From Hydrogenobacter sp. T-2 (GTDB lineage: Bacteria; Aquificota; Aquificia; Aquificales; Aquificaceae): a stretch of 64,000 bases of DNA. The notes under the pieces were generated by a model, which made no database searches, was not told the origin of the DNA, and worked only from the letters and a program-made list of their open reading frames with translations. Location of the stretch: NCBI RefSeq assembly GCF_033971325.1, contig NZ_CP117180.1, positions 874,041-938,040 of the forward strand. Direction: 5' to 3'. Each line of letters starts with the position of its first letter. Position 1 is the first letter of the stretch. Position numbers and translations under genes: made by a program. Positions 1 through 9,934 of this stretch are shown here, piece after piece.

Positions 1-252
1 TTCGTTTAATGCTATTGAACCAACATTAATTCTTGCAGGATTATAAGCAAAATGTAGGTATCTTACTATCTTATAATTTCGAGTGTTTTTACTTGCTAAT
101 AATCGTCCAAAAAATTCATCTTGCAAGATAAGTCCCGAATTATTTGAAATAGTAAAAACATTAAAATATAGATTTCTATGATTTCTTTCTTTTGTTTCTT
201 CCAAAACCTCCCCCAACTTAACCCTTTTCCACCCATCTGGCAACTTTTCCAT
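1..252 (-). CDS. hsdS: Type I restriction-modification specificity subunit (HsdS), 5' part only
   Basis: Target-recognition subunit of a type I restriction-modification complex; only the first 84 codons are in the window. I translated it from the ATG at 252-250. The protein opens with MEKLPDGWKRVKLGEV, the usual start of HsdS proteins, and continues into a first target-recognition domain (FNVFTISNNSGLILQDEFFG). It starts 5 bases after the hsdM stop, which is the normal hsdM-hsdS order. The DNA target cannot be read from this part. Confidence 0.8.
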   Translation of the reverse strand, partial: MEKLPDGWKRVKLGEVLEETKERNHRNLYFNVFTISNNSGLILQDEFFGRLLASKNTRNYKIVRYLHFAYNPARINVGSIALNE

Positions 253-257
253 ATTTT

Positions 258-2744
258 TTAACCCCCATAATATCCTAACTTTTTCAAAAATTTCTCTAAT
301 TCCTTAACCTCTTTATCTCTCTCCTCCCTTAATTCCACAAGAGAAACTTTATATTTATCCCAAAGATTTTCAAAAATTTTTACAAGCTCCTTTTTCTCTG
401 CATTTAGGTATTTCTCAAGGTAGTTCTCAATGGTTAAATAAAACTTTTCTAAAATTAATTCCCTTGCTTCATCTTCGGTCAATTCTTCCCTTTTTTGGGC
501 TATAAGTTCCTCAAGTTCCTTTTCTTTATTTTTAAGTTCTCTTTTAACTTTATTCAATTCTTTATTTTTTTCTTCAATTCTTTGATGTCGTTGCCATAGC
601 TCTTTGATAGCTTCTCTTGCTGTATTAGATAATGGCTCATTGTTAAACTTGTATAGCCTCGTAACTAAATTATTGTTCCACTTTTCATTTTTGGGTAAAA
701 GTAGAATATCTCTTATCTGTTCTTTTATGTAGTCCATTACTCTTTTTGCTGTTTTTTCTCCATATTCTTCTTCATCCCAATCCTCAACTTCTTCTAAAAT
801 ATCACTAAGTTCTGCCTCAATCTGTGTAATCTTTTCTTCTATTTCTTCAATCTCTTGTAATTCAGATTTAAAAAACTTTTCTTTTATAATCTCATCCGTA
901 ATTAGGTTTTTACTCCAGCCAACAGATATTATTGTTTTAAAATCATATTTCAAATCTTCCCACCAATTTACAAACACCCCAGCAATTTTAAACTCATCAA
1001 GCACACCAAGGGGAATAAGTTTTTCTTTTAGTCTCTTAATGCCTATATTTCTGAACCTCCATAAGTTATTATTTCCCTTGAGACTTTCTATTTCCTCCTT
1101 TATTTCCTCCCACCATTCCTTTAATTTTTTCATATGTTCAGATAATATTGACTTTAAATTTTCATTGTTTTCAATTATTTCCCTTATTTTGCTTTTGTCG
1201 TCTATAGTATATTCCAAATATTCGTCACTCTTTTCTCTTAGGAATGTATAAGGAGAAACGCCAAATTTCTTGAATGTTTCTCCATAAAGTTCTAATTCTT
1301 TTTTGGGCACACCACCGAAGAGATGGGCTCTTATGTCTTCTATTTCTGGGTCTGGAGAGTTATCTACATATCTACGAATATTTAAATTAAAATCATTTTC
1401 CTCTATTTCCTTAATATCTACAAGCCTTGAATATTTTGGAATTTCCCTTTTTTCATGAAAGACTGTGACAATCTTCTCAATATCCTCTGGTCTTAGATAG
1501 TTTTGATTTCTTCCCTCTCCATATTCTTTATCCGCATTTATAAAAAAGATTTTATTTTTTAAATGTTCTGGCTTGTTTTTATTAATAACAATTATGCAGG
1601 CTGGAATTCCCACATTATAAAAGAGTTTTGGTGGCAAGCCAATAATTGCTTCAATTAGGTCATCTTTTACTATTCCCTCTCTTATAATTTTTTCCTGTCC
1701 ACCTCTAAATAAAACTCCATGTGGCATGACTGTTGCCAAAATTCCATTATTTTTCAAACTTGCAATCATATGCTGCAAAAACATTAAATCTGCCTTTTTT
1801 CCTGTCTCAGGTGTAAATCCATATTTAAATCTTTGAGGAAATTGCATATTTGCACGAGAATAATTCTGTGAAAAAGGTGGATTTGCCAGTATTCTATCAA
1901 ATTGTTTTATGTATCCATTCTCTATAAATTGAGGGTTAGTTAAGGTGTCTTCGTTTTCAATGTGGGCATCTGGAATATCGTGAAGAATCATATTCATTTT
2001 GCATATGGACCAAGTAAGCCCGTTAAGTTCCTGTCCATATAGCCCCAAATTTCTTGGATTTTGTCCTTGTTCTTCAATATAATCTCTTGCCTCAATAAGA
2101 AAACCACCAGACCCAACTGTAGGGTCATAAATAGTCATACCTTCTTGAGGATTTACAAGACGAACCATTAACTTTCTTACATGAGGCGGAGTATAAAATT
2201 CGCCTCCCTTTTTCCCAGCAGAGTCTGCAAACTGTTTAAGTAGATACTCATAAGCTGCCCCAAGCAAATCAGGAAACTCAAAGTTTTCATTGGTAAGCTT
2301 GTATTTATTAAAGTGATGAATTAGGTCAATAAGTTGCTGATCTTTTAATTTTGTCTTTCCTTTAACTGCGTTAAAATCAATATGTTTTAAGACGCCTTCA
2401 AGCTCTGGGTTTGCCTCTTCTAATGCTGCCAAAGCTTTGTTTAAATTATTACCAACATCTTCCTTTAAATTGAGTATATTCTCCCATCTTGCTTTCTCTG
2501 GAACAAAAAAGGTATCTCCATAAGAATTAGGGTCTTCTAAAAGCTCATTAATTTGCTCTTCAGAAAAGCCATGAGATTTAAATTCTTCTTTTAACTTCTG
2601 CCTTTTAACCTCAAAAACATCAGAAACGCGCTTAAGGAATAGCATACCAAAGATATATTCCTTGTATTCAGAGGCGTCCATCTTGCCCCTGAGGATATCG
2701 GCAGCCTTAAATAAGTACGTTTCAAGCTCTCTTAAGGTTATCAT
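258..2744 (-). CDS. hsdM: Type I restriction-modification DNA methyltransferase subunit (HsdM), long form
   Basis: N6-adenine DNA methyltransferase subunit, 828 residues. The N-terminal HsdM domain (about 1-160) is followed by [14 protein letters not shown] (about 180), the SAM-binding motif [10 protein letters not shown] (about 207-216) and the catalytic NPPF (about 287-290). Residues from about 480 on are an unusually long Glu/Lys-rich tail with strong coiled-coil character ([27 protein letters not shown]). Ordinary HsdM proteins are near 500-550 residues, so this is the long subtype. It lies just upstream of hsdS. No hsdR is in the window and could lie beyond the left edge. It is more A+T-rich than the genes to its right, which fits acquisition by transfer. 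Confidence 0.95.
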   Translation of the reverse strand: MITLRELETYLFKAADILRGKMDASEYKEYIFGMLFLKRVSDVFEVKRQKLKEEFKSHGFSEEQINELLEDPNSYGDTFFVPEKARWENILNLKEDVGNNLNKALAALEEANPELEGVLKHIDFNAVKGKTKLKDQQLIDLIHHFNKYKLTNENFEFPDLLGAAYEYLLKQFADSAGKKGGEFYTPPHVRKLMVRLVNPQEGMTIYDPTVGSGGFLIEARDYIEEQGQNPRNLGLYGQELNGLTWSICKMNMILHDIPDAHIENEDTLTNPQFIENGYIKQFDRILANPPFSQNYSRANMQFPQRFKYGFTPETGKKADLMFLQHMIASLKNNGILATVMPHGVLFRGGQEKIIREGIVKDDLIEAIIGLPPKLFYNVGIPACIIVINKNKPEHLKNKIFFINADKEYGEGRNQNYLRPEDIEKIVTVFHEKREIPKYSRLVDIKEIEENDFNLNIRRYVDNSPDPEIEDIRAHLFGGVPKKELELYGETFKKFGVSPYTFLREKSDEYLEYTIDDKSKIREIIENNENLKSILSEHMKKLKEWWEEIKEEIESLKGNNNLWRFRNIGIKRLKEKLIPLGVLDEFKIAGVFVNWWEDLKYDFKTIISVGWSKNLITDEIIKEKFFKSELQEIEEIEEKITQIEAELSDILEEVEDWDEEEYGEKTAKRVMDYIKEQIRDILLLPKNEKWNNNLVTRLYKFNNEPLSNTAREAIKELWQRHQRIEEKNKELNKVKRELKNKEKELEELIAQKREELTEDEARELILEKFYLTIENYLEKYLNAEKKELVKIFENLWDKYKVSLVELREERDKEVKELEKFLKKLGYYGG

Positions 2745-2754
2745 GAGATCTTAC

Positions 2755-3006
2755 CTATGTATAATCTCTAAAGAGCAAACCTGTTTTTATGTAGCATTGA
2801 TACTGATTTATCCAGTAAAGTTTTACTTTCTCACAATTGTAAGGAATAGCATATTTGTGTCCTTTTATAGAATAGCTATATTTAGGAACAAATTCGTAAT
2901 TCAAGATACGGCAAATTCCAAAATCTAAGTCCGATGCTTCAAATTGAAAAAGCTTTCTAAGTAATTCTTTGAGTTTTTTGAGACTGCCCATCACCGCCTC
3001 CAGCAT
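2755..3006 (-). pseudogene. Internally deleted remnant of a type III-like adenine DNA methylase
   Basis: This 83-codon frame joins two pieces that I recognise as distant parts of one methylase family. Residues 9-35 (LKKLKELLRKLFQFEASDLD FGICRIL, split here) match the extreme N-terminus of type III-like, Eco57I-type adenine methylases. Residues from about 45 on (GHKYAIPYN, VKLYWINQYQCYIKTG) match a conserved block that normally lies much deeper in the protein. No SAM-binding or NPPY motif remains. It ends 10 bases before hsdM and is probably co-transcribed with it. I read it as a deletion fossil of an earlier methylase. A residual short protein cannot be excluded. The family match is from memory. 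Confidence 0.6.
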
Positions 3007-3206
3007 AAATACCCTTTATACCATATTAATCAAAATCGAAATATATAACATTAATACCCTGCATATATATTCTAACACATGAAAAATAATTTGTCAACCT
3101 TCCTTTTGGACATCAGACGCTCTAAACAGAAGAACTGTCCGAGAGCTTTTAGGTCTGTTTAAAAGTAGAGGCTACGGAGTGGTAAAGGTTTAGTGTAGGC
3201 TTATGT

Positions 3207-4205
3207 CTACTTCTCCGTTATGGTCTCTTCCACCTTCATGCCAAAGTGCCTGCCGGGTGTTTCTATGTATCCGAGCACTTCATCGCCTTCCTTTAGCTCA
3301 GCCACAGATATGGGAGTGCCATCAGGTCTTGTAAGTCTTATGGTCTCTGCGTTTTGGAGCACCGCACTTAGCTTTTTCTTCTCATAAACGCCTTCCACCA
3401 AAAGCATAGGTCTTCTTTCCACCTTTGCCCTACCCACATAGACGAGCCTTCCTCTACCCGTGTAGTCATAAACCATCACAGGGTCTCCCGCAGAAAGTTC
3501 ACAAAGATACTTGGTCTTGTTCTCTGGCACTCTTATATACATATGCACCGCACCTGCGTTTACCCTAAAGGGTCTTGAAGCCACGTAGGGGTTTTCTTCT
3601 GTCTCCGCATGCACCAAAAACATACCACCCGAAGAGTTTCCCACAAGCATACCTTCGCCTCTGTTTAGCAGAGAAGTAGTATCCACACAGACCCTATCTC
3701 CAAGACCAAGAGGCAATATCCTCGTTATCCTTACCACCACAAGGGGGAGTTTTTCTTCCTCCTCTTCAAGCACCTTTCCCACCCTCTTTATAGTGTTTAT
3801 ATCCTTAGTTTTGAGGACAATACCCTTTACACCCTTTTCAAGCACCCTTATGGCAAGTCTTGCCTCCTCTTCGTTTTTCACTACCGCATAGAGCTCTTCT
3901 CTCTGTGCTATGAGGTTTTCAAGGGGTATTATGGTCCAGTCAGTGGTCTCCACTATCACCTTTATATGAGGTGGAAACCTTCCTGCTCTTTCTTCGTCTT
4001 CTTTGCCTTTTATGAGAACATATACATAATCCTCACCCTCCTTGAGGTCTCCACCTTCCTTTGAGGCTACTTGAACCCTGCCAAGGGCTTTGACCTCCGA
4101 AGACCTTGAGGGGTCAGACAAAAGTATTACCCTTGCACCAGATTCAAGTGCGGTGGTTATTAGCTTTTTGTCGTATTCTTCCGCCCAAAACCAAAAGTCT
4201 TTCAT
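3207..4205 (-). CDS. aroB': 3-dehydroquinate synthase II (archaeal type)
   Basis: Converts the transaldolase-type product of ADH synthase into 3-dehydroquinate, the archaeal entry to aromatic amino-acid synthesis. The 332-residue protein is full length for the family, with [10 protein letters not shown] at the N-terminus, the mid-protein [14 protein letters not shown] and [19 protein letters not shown], and the C-terminal GRHFG. The partner gene (ADH synthase) is at 10759-11550. It lies 7 bases downstream of cmk. It has no Shine-Dalgarno sequence; instead TATAAT (4217-4212, minus strand) lies 6 bases before the ATG and overlaps the cmk stop codon, suggesting an internal leaderless promoter. 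It ends with TAG. Confidence 0.95.
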   Translation of the reverse strand: MKDFWFWAEEYDKKLITTALESGARVILLSDPSRSSEVKALGRVQVASKEGGDLKEGEDYVYVLIKGKEDEERAGRFPPHIKVIVETTDWTIIPLENLIAQREELYAVVKNEEEARLAIRVLEKGVKGIVLKTKDINTIKRVGKVLEEEEEKLPLVVVRITRILPLGLGDRVCVDTTSLLNRGEGMLVGNSSGGMFLVHAETEENPYVASRPFRVNAGAVHMYIRVPENKTKYLCELSAGDPVMVYDYTGRGRLVYVGRAKVERRPMLLVEGVYEKKKLSAVLQNAETIRLTRPDGTPISVAELKEGDEVLGYIETPGRHFGMKVEETITEK

Positions 4206-4212
4206 AGGATAA

Positions 4213-4854
4213 TTATACCCTTTCTTTTACAAGGCTAAGTATTTTTTCCACCACCTCCTCTGGGCTAAGGCTTGTGGTATCAATCACAATTGCATCCTCT
4301 GCAGGTCTAAAGGGATACAAGGGTCTATTTTTGTCCCTTTCGTCCCTCTCCACTATAGCCCTTAGCACCTCTTGGTAGTTGGCAGGTATGCCTTGAGCCA
4401 TGAGTTGCTCGCACCTTCTTCTTGCCCTCTCTTCTGCAGATGCGGTAAGGAATATCTTTACAGGTGCATCTGGAAATATATGCGTTCCCACGTCCCTGCC
4501 TTCTGCTACCACCTGTCCCTCTCCCACCAAAGACCTAAAAAACTCATTTATCCTCTCTCTAAAGGCTGGCAGGCTGGCTATCTCAGAGGCGGTTTTCCCC
4601 ACATCTTCAGAGCCAAGTAGTTGGCTTATGTCTTTTCCTTTGTAGAAGACCCTTGTCTCCGCAGGCAGGATTTTCACCAAGGGTGGGTTTTCAAAAAGTA
4701 GTATGGGGTTTTCCAGTCCTTCCTCTCTGTATATGTATGCAAAGGCTCTGTATACGAGCCCTGTGTTTAGGTAGGGCAAGCCGAGCCTTTGAGAGAGCTT
4801 GCGTGCTACCGTGCTTTTTCCACTTCCTGCGGGACCGTCTATGGCTATCTTCAT
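4213..4854 (-). CDS. cmk: Cytidylate kinase
   Basis: Phosphorylates CMP and dCMP to the diphosphates. The P-loop GPAGSGKST is at residues 8-16, and NTGLVYRA, VAEGRDVGTHIFPDA and RRRCEQL are typical of Cmk. At 213 residues it is slightly shorter than many bacterial relatives. Its ATG overlaps the pilT stop codon (TGATG), so translation is probably coupled to pilT. aroB' follows 7 bases downstream. Confidence 0.97.
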   Translation of the reverse strand: MKIAIDGPAGSGKSTVARKLSQRLGLPYLNTGLVYRAFAYIYREEGLENPILLFENPPLVKILPAETRVFYKGKDISQLLGSEDVGKTASEIASLPAFRERINEFFRSLVGEGQVVAEGRDVGTHIFPDAPVKIFLTASAEERARRRCEQLMAQGIPANYQEVLRAIVERDERDKNRPLYPFRPAEDAIVIDTTSLSPEEVVEKILSLVKERV

Positions 4855-5951
4855 CAGATAAAGCCTCTACCTCCAGAAGCTATACCCTTTAGTCTAAGCT
4901 CTAAATCTGTAGGTCTGCTTGCATACCTTATGGCGGTATTGTAGTCTATTAGACCATTTCTATACAGCTCTTCTAAGTGTTGGTCAAAGGTTTGAGTGCC
5001 ATAGGCAGGCTTACCCTTTTCAAGAAGAAGGGAAATCTCGTCCAGCCTTGAGGGGTCTATGATGGCTTCCTTTATAGAAGCTGTGTTTATTAGGACTTCC
5101 ACCGCAGGAACAACTCCTGTTTCGTCTGCCTTTGGGAGAAGTCTTTGGGAAAATATGGCTATTAGGGTTTCCGCAAGTTGTATCCTTATCTGCTCCCTTA
5201 CCTCAAGGTTAAACATACCTATAAGCCTGTTTATGGTCTCTTTGGCATCCAGAGTGTGCAAGGTAGACATAACTAAATGTCCTGTTTCCGCTGCCTGCAG
5301 TGCTATCTGTGCGGTTTCTGGGTCTCTTATCTCACCTACCATAATAACATCTGGGTCTTCTCTAAGTGCTGCACGAAGTCCTCTTGCGAAAGAAGAAGTA
5401 TCTATACCCACCTCACGCTGAACTATATAAGACTTTTCATCCCTAAAGAGGTATTCTATTGGGTCTTCTATGGTAACTATCACATCACTTCTCGTGCTGT
5501 TTATGATGTTTATAAGCGAGGCAAGGGTGGTGGATTTGCCCGAGCCTGTGGGTCCTGTGACAAGTATAAGACCTTTGGTATTTTCAAGAACGACCTTTTT
5601 CATCACCGCAGGGAGGTTGAGGCTCTCAAAGGAGGGTATGCTGTAAGGTATGGTTCTGAAAGCCATACCCACACTTGTCCTTTGTCTGTATACGTTTACA
5701 CGAAAGCGAGCAACACCAGGCAGTGAGTAGGAGGTGTCCGCCTCTCCAAGCTCTTCAAACTCTGCAAGCTTCCTGCGATTTTTACCAAGAACCTCATTGA
5801 GGAACATTTCCATGACCCTTTCATCTATAACAGGAAAATCCTCCAGCCTCTGGAGTTTCTTTTTCAGTCTTATTACAGGTGGAGATGCTGTCTTTAGGTG
5901 TATATCCGATGCACCAAGCTCTACCGCTCTCTTAAGTATCAACTGGAGCAA
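4854..5951 (-). CDS. pilT: PilT-type twitching motility ATPase
   Basis: Cytoplasmic hexameric ATPase that drives type IV pilus retraction. The sequence shows GASDIHL near the N-terminus, Walker [10 protein letters not shown], the Asp box EDPIEY, Walker [17 protein letters not shown] and the His box [14 protein letters not shown]. The 365 residues are normal length. No other pilus genes are nearby; it sits between recA and cmk. Its start overlaps the recA stop region by 20 bases. Confidence 0.96.
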   Translation of the reverse strand: MLQLILKRAVELGASDIHLKTASPPVIRLKKKLQRLEDFPVIDERVMEMFLNEVLGKNRRKLAEFEELGEADTSYSLPGVARFRVNVYRQRTSVGMAFRTIPYSIPSFESLNLPAVMKKVVLENTKGLILVTGPTGSGKSTTLASLINIINSTRSDVIVTIEDPIEYLFRDEKSYIVQREVGIDTSSFARGLRAALREDPDVIMVGEIRDPETAQIALQAAETGHLVMSTLHTLDAKETINRLIGMFNLEVREQIRIQLAETLIAIFSQRLLPKADETGVVPAVEVLINTASIKEAIIDPSRLDEISLLLEKGKPAYGTQTFDQHLEELYRNGLIDYNTAIRYASRPTDLELRLKGIASGGRGFI

Positions 5952-6954
5952 GACCAGCTACCTCCCTTACTTTTTTTTCTATCTCATTGGCAATCTCGGG
6001 GTTTTCCATAAGAAACTTCTTTGCCTGCTCTTTACCCTGCCCCAGTCTTATATCACCGTAGCTATACCACGCACCGCTTTTGTTTATAACTTTTAGCTCG
6101 CTTGCAACATCTATAAGGTCGCAGAGCTTACATATACCCTCTCCATAAAGCACGTCAAACTCCGCTTCTTGAAAAGGTGGTGCAAGCTTGTTTTTTACCA
6201 CCTTTACCCTTACCCTGCTACCCGTTTTCTCTCCGCTATCTTTTACGTCTCCTATCCTTCTCACATCAAGCCTCATGTCCGCAAAGAACTTGAGGGCTCT
6301 TCCACCAGGTGTGGTCTCTGGGTTTCCAAACATTACACCTATTTTCTCTCTGAGCTGGTTTATGAAAACAATAGCTGTGTTTGCCTTGTGAGCCATACCC
6401 TTTAGCTTCCTGAGTGCCTGAGACATGAGCCTTGCCTGTTTACCCACATGAGCTTCACCTATTTCACCCTCAAGCTCATCCTTTGGCACAAGGGCAGCGA
6501 CAGAGTCTACAACTATGACGTCTACCGCATTGCTTGCTATGAGGCTCTCCGCTATCTCAAGAGCTTGCTCTCCGTAGTCTGGCTGGGATATGTAGAGGTT
6601 TTCCGTGTCCACTCCTATCTTTTCCGCATACTTGGGGTCAAGGGCATGCTCCGCGTCTATAAAGACCGCTATGCCTCCTCTCTTTTGTGCTTCCGCTATT
6701 ATATGAAGGGCGAGGGTGGTTTTTCCAGAGGACTCTGGACCGAATATCTCAATAACCCTTCCCTTTGGTATACCGCCTATACCTGTGGCTATATCAAGGG
6801 CAAGAGAGCCTGTAGGTATAACATCCACCTTTACCTTTTCCGCATTTTTGAGAGGCATTATAGAGCCTTTGCCAAACCGCCTCTCTATGCTTGTAAGAGC
6901 ATTTTCTAAAGCCTTCTTTTTCTCAAGGGTTTCCTTTTGGACTTCTTCTATCAT
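5932..6954 (-). CDS. recA: Recombinase RecA
   Basis: Central recombinase for homologous recombination and SOS control. It is 340 residues, a usual length, with Walker [10 protein letters not shown], the [20 protein letters not shown] block (L2 region) and the RecA signature [14 protein letters not shown]. The ATG at 6954 is preceded by an AGGAG Shine-Dalgarno sequence. It is the upstream member of recA-pilT-cmk-aroB'. gatC ends 12 bases before it. Confidence 0.99.
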   Translation of the reverse strand: MIEEVQKETLEKKKALENALTSIERRFGKGSIMPLKNAEKVKVDVIPTGSLALDIATGIGGIPKGRVIEIFGPESSGKTTLALHIIAEAQKRGGIAVFIDAEHALDPKYAEKIGVDTENLYISQPDYGEQALEIAESLIASNAVDVIVVDSVAALVPKDELEGEIGEAHVGKQARLMSQALRKLKGMAHKANTAIVFINQLREKIGVMFGNPETTPGGRALKFFADMRLDVRRIGDVKDSGEKTGSRVRVKVVKNKLAPPFQEAEFDVLYGEGICKLCDLIDVASELKVINKSGAWYSYGDIRLGQGKEQAKKFLMENPEIANEIEKKVREVAGLAPVDT

Positions 6955-6966
6955 ATGTGTCTCCTC

Positions 6967-7236
6967 TTAATATTCTACCACTCTTGGCACTACAAAGAAA
7001 CTCCCTTCCGCCTCTGGTGCCTGCTCCAAAACCAGTTGAGGGTCAAAGTCTTTTAAAGGCTCATCCTCTCTCATAGGTGTCTCCTCAAAAGGCAGAGTAA
7101 AGGGTTCTACCTCTGAGGTGTCAACCTCCTGGAGTTGTTCCACAAAGTGCAGGATGCTTGTAAGCTGTCTCTCAAAGTATTCCTTCTCTTCCTCCGTTAG
7201 CCTTAGCCTTGCAAGATGAGCTATCTTCTCCACCAT
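6967..7236 (-). CDS. gatC: Aspartyl/glutamyl-tRNA amidotransferase subunit C
   Basis: Small stabilising subunit of GatCAB, which converts mischarged Asp-tRNA(Asn) or Glu-tRNA(Gln) to the amidated forms. The 89 residues show the GatC pattern: IAHLARLRLTEEEKEYFERQL near the start (shown in two parts LARLRLTEEE and EYFERQL), FVEQLQEVDTSEVEP, and the MREDEP motif. gatA and gatB are not in the window. There is no Shine-Dalgarno; TATATT lies 8 bases upstream of the ATG. Confidence 0.93.
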   Translation of the reverse strand: MVEKIAHLARLRLTEEEKEYFERQLTSILHFVEQLQEVDTSEVEPFTLPFEETPMREDEPLKDFDPQLVLEQAPEAEGSFFVVPRVVEY

Positions 7237-7260
7237 AAGGATAGAATATAGCAGAGCCTC

Positions 7261-7746
7261 TTAATTTTTTCCACCCTTTGGTAAGAGTTCCCTAATGAGG
7301 AGAAGAAATATGGCGGTGCTTATGCTGGCATCTGCCAAGTTAAAGGCGGGCCAAGAAAGACCTCCATAGGAAAGATATATAAAGTCTCTTACATGACCCA
7401 GAAAAACCCTATCGTAGAAATTCCCAAGAGCACCCCCACCAACCATACCCATAAGAACTGGAACAAGTATGCCCCTGACCCTTACCGCATACAAAAAGGT
7501 TATAACAAGAGCAATCAGAGGAGTTATAAAAAGGACGGGAATTCTTATAAGGTCTGGTGCGTCCGCAAGAAGTCCGAAGGCTATGCCCCTATTGTAGACA
7601 AGCACAAGATGAAGAAAGGGCAAAAGGCTTATGTCCCTTTCTTTGAGAGAGGATTCTGCAAGACTCTTGGTAATGAGGTCAAGGCTTAGCACCGTGAGGA
7701 CACTTAGCACATATATTAGAGCAATCTTTCTAAAGCCCTTTTCCAT
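7261..7746 (-). CDS. lspA: Lipoprotein signal peptidase (signal peptidase II)
   Basis: Inner-membrane aspartyl protease that cuts signal peptides from prolipoproteins. The 161-residue protein has about four membrane segments and the family motifs VYNRGIAFGLL, GNFYDRV with GHVRDF, and FNLADASI, which supply the catalytic Asp pair. Its start lies 31 bases inside the 3' end of purL, so the two are probably translated together. Confidence 0.97.
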   Translation of the reverse strand: MEKGFRKIALIYVLSVLTVLSLDLITKSLAESSLKERDISLLPFLHLVLVYNRGIAFGLLADAPDLIRIPVLFITPLIALVITFLYAVRVRGILVPVLMGMVGGGALGNFYDRVFLGHVRDFIYLSYGGLSWPAFNLADASISTAIFLLLIRELLPKGGKN

Positions 7747-9929
7747 AACTCTTCAAGCTCTTCCAAAGGTAGTTCTAAAAGGCTTTCGTCGTTATTTGTT
7801 AAGGTAAAAGACCTACCCTCCTTCACCTTTCCCAAAAACATCCAATCAAGCCCATACTCTTCCACGAGGTCTTTAAAGGCTTCCGCATCCTCCTTTTTCA
7901 AACTCACAACCACAAGGGTAGGGTTTTCAGAAAAGAGAAAGAAGTCAAGCCTATCCTCCACGTATAGGTTTATGTCTATTCCCAGACCTGTTTCAAAGGT
8001 GCTTTCAAGGAGTGCTATGGCAAGCCCACCTACAGATACATCGTGAGCGGATCTGAGCAAACCCTTTTCTATGAGCCTTATAAGTAAGGCATGAAGTTTT
8101 TTCTCCTTCTCAAGGTTTACCTGAGGAGTCCTACCTGCTACTTTTCCGTGCACCACCTTTAGGTATTCACTGCCTGCAAGGGAAAACTCCCTCTTGAGGT
8201 CTCCCACCAAAAAGATAAGGTCTCCCTCCTCCTTAAAGCGATGGTCTACCCACCTTCCAGAATCTATGTAGCCTACCGCAACCAGTATGGGTGTGGGGTA
8301 TATGTTTCTTATCTCCTCCCTTTCCACCGTTTCGTTATACAAGGACACATTACCGCTAATCACGGGAACTTCAAAGAACCTGCAGGCATCGGATATGCCT
8401 TCTATAGCCTTCACAAGTTGCCACATGACCTCTGGTCTGTCTGGGTTTCCAAAGTTAAGGCAGTCTGTTATTCCCAGAGGCTTTGCACCCACGCAGGCAA
8501 GATTTCTGAGGGCTTCCGCCACCGCATATTTTCCACCCTCATAGGGGTCAAGGAAAAACATCCTACCGTTGCCTTCCGATGTAATGGCTATGAGTTTTTC
8601 ACTCCTTAACTCTGGCTTTTGAACCCATTTGACCCTGAGGATGGCGGAATCTCCCCCAGGCTTTAGGACGGTGTTTGTCCCCACTTGGTGGTCATACTGG
8701 GTGTATATCCACTCCTTTGAGGCTATATTGGGTGAGCTAAGGAGTTTAAGGAGTGCTTCCCTTAGGTCTATCTGAGGTAGCTCCTCTTGGTTAAAGGACC
8801 AAAGGGTCTTTAAGTAGGCTGGCTCTGAGTAGGGCTTTTCGTATACGGGTGCTTCTTCCACTATAAGGCTTGCTGGAAGCTCCGCCACTGTCTTACCTTC
8901 ATAGTAAGCTCTAAACATTCCATCTTCTGTAAGCCTGCCTACCACCGCACCCTCAAGATGGTAATAATTGGCGAGCTCTAAGAGCCTTTGCAGTTTGTCC
9001 TCTTGTGTTATAAGTAGCATCCTCTCTTGGCTTTCTGAGAGGAGTATTTCAAAGGGTTTCATGCCCTCTTCTCTTAGAGGGACTTTTTCAAGCCATAGCT
9101 CCACGCCACACTTGGACTTGCTGGCAAGCTCCGAAGAAGCACCAGATAGCCCCGCCGCACCAAGGTCCTGAAGACCCGTTATAAGACCCTCCTCTATAAC
9201 CTGCAGAACCGCCTCTATGAGCTTTTTGCCAAAGTATGGGTCTCCTATCTGGACGTTTGGTAGCTTCTCCTCCGCACCTTCTCCGAACTCCGCAGAAGCC
9301 ATAACCGCACCGTGTATACCATCCCTTCCAGTGGCAGAACCAAGAAGAAAAAGAAGGTCTCCGGGTTTGCCCCTCGCTCTAAGCATCCTACCCGCAGGTA
9401 GAATACCAAGACAAAAGGCGTTTACCAGAGGGTTTGTCCTGTAGCACTCCTCAAAGTAGGTCTCTCCTGCCACGGTGGGAATGCCTATGCAGTTGCCATA
9501 ATGAGATATACCACTTACCACTCCCTTTACTATCCTTTTGTCTATAGGTAGTCCAAACCTCAAAGAATCCACAAGGGCTATGGGTCTTGCACCCATAGAT
9601 AGCACATCCCTTATTATTCCTCCCACACCCGTTGCTGCACCGTGAAAGGGTTCTATGTAAGAGGGATGGTTGTGGCTTTCTACCTTAAAGGCGAGCCAGA
9701 CCTTGCTGTCAAGCTCCACCACTCCTGCATTTTCACCGGGTCCCTGGATTACCCAGTTTGCACTGGTGGGAAATTTTCTAAGGTGCACCCTTGAGGACTT
9801 ATAAGAGCAATGTTCAGACCACAAAGCTCCAAGTATGCCAAGCTCCACCTCATTTGGCTCACGTCCGAGCCTTTGGACTATTCTTTCGTATTCCTCTTCC
9901 TTTAGACCATAAAGCTCGTAGTGTTTCAT
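7716..9929 (-). CDS. purL: Phosphoribosylformylglycinamidine synthase, subunit PurL
   Basis: ATP-dependent step 4 of purine synthesis (FGAR to FGAM). At 737 residues it is the small multi-subunit type that needs PurQ and PurS, not the ~1300-residue fused type. Visible motifs are LGALWSEHCSYKSS, GPGENAG, FKVESHNHPS (ATP/Mg region) and GAATGVGGIIRDV. purQ and purS are not in the window. It lies between fabI (5 bases upstream) and lspA (31-base overlap). Confidence 0.97.
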   Translation of the reverse strand: MKHYELYGLKEEEYERIVQRLGREPNEVELGILGALWSEHCSYKSSRVHLRKFPTSANWVIQGPGENAGVVELDSKVWLAFKVESHNHPSYIEPFHGAATGVGGIIRDVLSMGARPIALVDSLRFGLPIDKRIVKGVVSGISHYGNCIGIPTVAGETYFEECYRTNPLVNAFCLGILPAGRMLRARGKPGDLLFLLGSATGRDGIHGAVMASAEFGEGAEEKLPNVQIGDPYFGKKLIEAVLQVIEEGLITGLQDLGAAGLSGASSELASKSKCGVELWLEKVPLREEGMKPFEILLSESQERMLLITQEDKLQRLLELANYYHLEGAVVGRLTEDGMFRAYYEGKTVAELPASLIVEEAPVYEKPYSEPAYLKTLWSFNQEELPQIDLREALLKLLSSPNIASKEWIYTQYDHQVGTNTVLKPGGDSAILRVKWVQKPELRSEKLIAITSEGNGRMFFLDPYEGGKYAVAEALRNLACVGAKPLGITDCLNFGNPDRPEVMWQLVKAIEGISDACRFFEVPVISGNVSLYNETVEREEIRNIYPTPILVAVGYIDSGRWVDHRFKEEGDLIFLVGDLKREFSLAGSEYLKVVHGKVAGRTPQVNLEKEKKLHALLIRLIEKGLLRSAHDVSVGGLAIALLESTFETGLGIDINLYVEDRLDFFLFSENPTLVVVSLKKEDAEAFKDLVEEYGLDWMFLGKVKEGRSFTLTNNDESLLELPLEELEELWKRALERLL

Positions 9930-9934
9930 TCCTT

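Noticed and set aside
3080-3196. Short peptide TSDALNRRTVRELLGLF with GYGVVKV on the plus strand
   Set aside because: It looks protein-like and may be a gene remnant, but it is under 40 codons, without start or ribosome-binding site, and I cannot name a family.
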